From: Reinekea thalattae | Lineage (GTDB): Bacteria > Pseudomonadota > Gammaproteobacteria > Pseudomonadales > Natronospirillaceae | Length of the DNA: 64,000 nt | Assembly (NCBI RefSeq): GCF_008041945.1 | Contig: NZ_VKAD01000001.1 | Coordinates: forward strand, 1,178,001-1,242,000 | Reading direction: 5' to 3' | In this document: piece by piece, positions 63,331-64,000 of the stretch | How positions within the stretch are numbered: position 1 is the stretch's first letter | Layout: each line of letters opens with the position of its first letter | Made by a program: the position numbers and the translations under genes | The notes under the pieces: model-generated | What the model was told of the DNA's origin: nothing | What the model saw: the letters and a program-made list of their open reading frames with translations, nothing else | Database searches by the model: none

Positions 63331-64000
63331 TCAAAAGTACTCGTTCGATGAGGCAAGCAACTCAGCCGCTTGCTGTTTGGCATAAACATTTTGCAAAGTA
63401 TAGCCTTCTACGTAAGGATCGAGTGTTAAGACTTCTTTTAATAAAGAATCATGCAGTGATTGGTCAAAGATCAGTCGGGCATAGTTTGATGCATAGTAGA
63501 CATAGATAATTAAATTTTGTTCAGCACCAGCTTCTAGAGCACGCTCATAGTAATCTTTAGCTAAATCGGCTTTGCCACCTAGACTTGGCGGCAAGATGCT
63601 ATTCATCACGCCCAGATAAAGCAATGCGGTACCCTTTTCATGGCTTGGATCTATTGCCACAACCTGCTTTAAAACCGTTTCGGCTTGGCCCAGCTGCGCA
63701 ACCACTAACCAATCATCGGAATTCGCTTGAATATAACTAGCCCAGGCAGTTCCGAGCGCATAAAGATAAGGAACATCATCCTCGTCATCCCACTCAGCCA
63801 AGGCCTGATTTAATTCGACACCGTTTAGCTGAGCAATACCACAGGCATTTTTATCGTACAAACAAAAGGCTGTTTTGGCGTGATCTAACGCCTTCTCTGC
63901 TAGTCGCTTTTTCCGCTCTGTATCAGACGCAGGCACAAAAACACCACCGTATGCACCATTTAATGTTGCCGCGGTAAGATGCATTGACTCACTTTTAGGG
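63331..64000 (-). CDS. TRAP-associated TPR protein TatT, 5' truncated by the window edge
   Basis: The frame runs open past the right edge, so the N terminus is missing and M at 63984 is not secure. The visible about 220 residues are helical TPR-like repeats with the motif LALYLGVMNSILPPSLGGKADLAK region (GVMNSILPPSLGGK), which marks the TatT family of periplasmic, TRAP-associated trimers. It overlaps the dctP start region, so the TatT-DctP-DctQ-DctM genes form one unit. Confidence 0.85.
   Translation of the reverse strand, partial: PKSESMHLTAATLNGAYGGVFVPASDTERKKRLAEKALDHAKTAFCLYDKNACGIAQLNGVELNQALAEWDDEDDVPYLYALGTAWASYIQANSDDWLVVAQLGQAETVLKQVVAIDPSHEKGTALLYLGVMNSILPPSLGGKADLAKDYYERALEAGAEQNLIIYVYYASNYARLIFDQSLHDSLLKEVLTLDPYVEGYTLQNVYAKQQAAELLASSNEYF

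Noticed and set aside
1-64000. Search for prophage, insertion sequence, integron, CRISPR array or defence cluster
   Set aside because: No transposase, integrase, recombinase, repeat-spacer array or restriction/abortive-infection genes were seen; the tRNA arrays show no adjacent integrase or att-like direct repeats.

Overview
The window looks like chromosomal core genome of a moderate-GC, probably marine, gammaproteobacterium related to the Pseudomonas/Oceanospirillum side of the class. This is inferred from gene order and protein families (RlmM, EpmC, PdxB, RhlB-like helicase, Tol-Pal, BamC, BepA, cytochrome bd with CydX, FNR, TtcA). No genus can be named from the sequence alone. I see no prophage, transposase, integrase, CRISPR array, plasmid gene or recognisable defence cluster.

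Layout. 1-8.4 kb: a partial gene at the left edge, a secreted M23 peptidase, an archaeal/alphaproteobacterial-type SerC, a chemoreceptor behind a sigma-28-like promoter, an MFS permease coupled to MoeB, glutaredoxin GrxD and ArgF. 8.5-20.7 kb: SulP transporter, MsrB and a Tag-like glycosylase, AlaA-type aminotransferase, PdxB, RhlB-like helicase, EpmC, a MATE exporter, then a yheT-rlmM-tusA operon. 20.5-21.6 kb: an unrecognised anchored protein coupled to a 34-residue CPYC membrane protein, then two tRNA-Asn genes. 22.1-28.3 kb: cydA-cydB-cydX-cydD-cydC, cytochrome bd oxidase plus its assembly exporter, with an FNR-like box upstream. 28.4-31.8 kb: Mip/FkpA-type lipoprotein isomerase, an unrecognised 481-residue membrane protein and an outer-membrane barrel.

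31.9-51.7 kb follows the Pseudomonas order closely, mostly on the minus strand: aspS-yebC-ruvC-ruvA-ruvB-tolQRAB-pal-cpoB-queC-tRNA-Lys x2-nadA-bepA-tusA-like-perM-bcp-dapA-bamC-MBL hydrolase-purC. Three genes expected in this order (ybgC, queE, gcvR) are absent. Two extra genes are inserted: a TRIC/UPF0126 membrane protein inside ruvCAB and a eukaryotic-type HisA between tusA-like and bepA.

51.8-64 kb: two orphan envelope proteins, acylphosphatase, a polytopic membrane protein behind two operator-like dyads, gamma-glutamylcyclotransferase, ttcA-fnr, NudC, an RbgA-type GTPase, a tandemly duplicated tRNA-Val/tRNA-Asp array with a decayed tRNA-Val fragment, and a TatT-DctP-DctQ-DctM TRAP transporter running off the right edge.

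How parts connect. FNR (57.06 kb) has a perfect FNR box in its own leader, and a one-mismatch box lies upstream of the cyd genes, suggesting an oxygen-responsive circuit contained in the window. SerC and PdxB both serve the DXP-dependent pyridoxal-phosphate pathway. Two TusA paralogues and TtcA relate to sulfur transfer. The strongest candidates for new biology are the eukaryotic-type HisA, the coupled 34-residue CPYC protein, the dyad-controlled membrane protein and the 481-residue membrane protein. I found no clear new multi-gene system.
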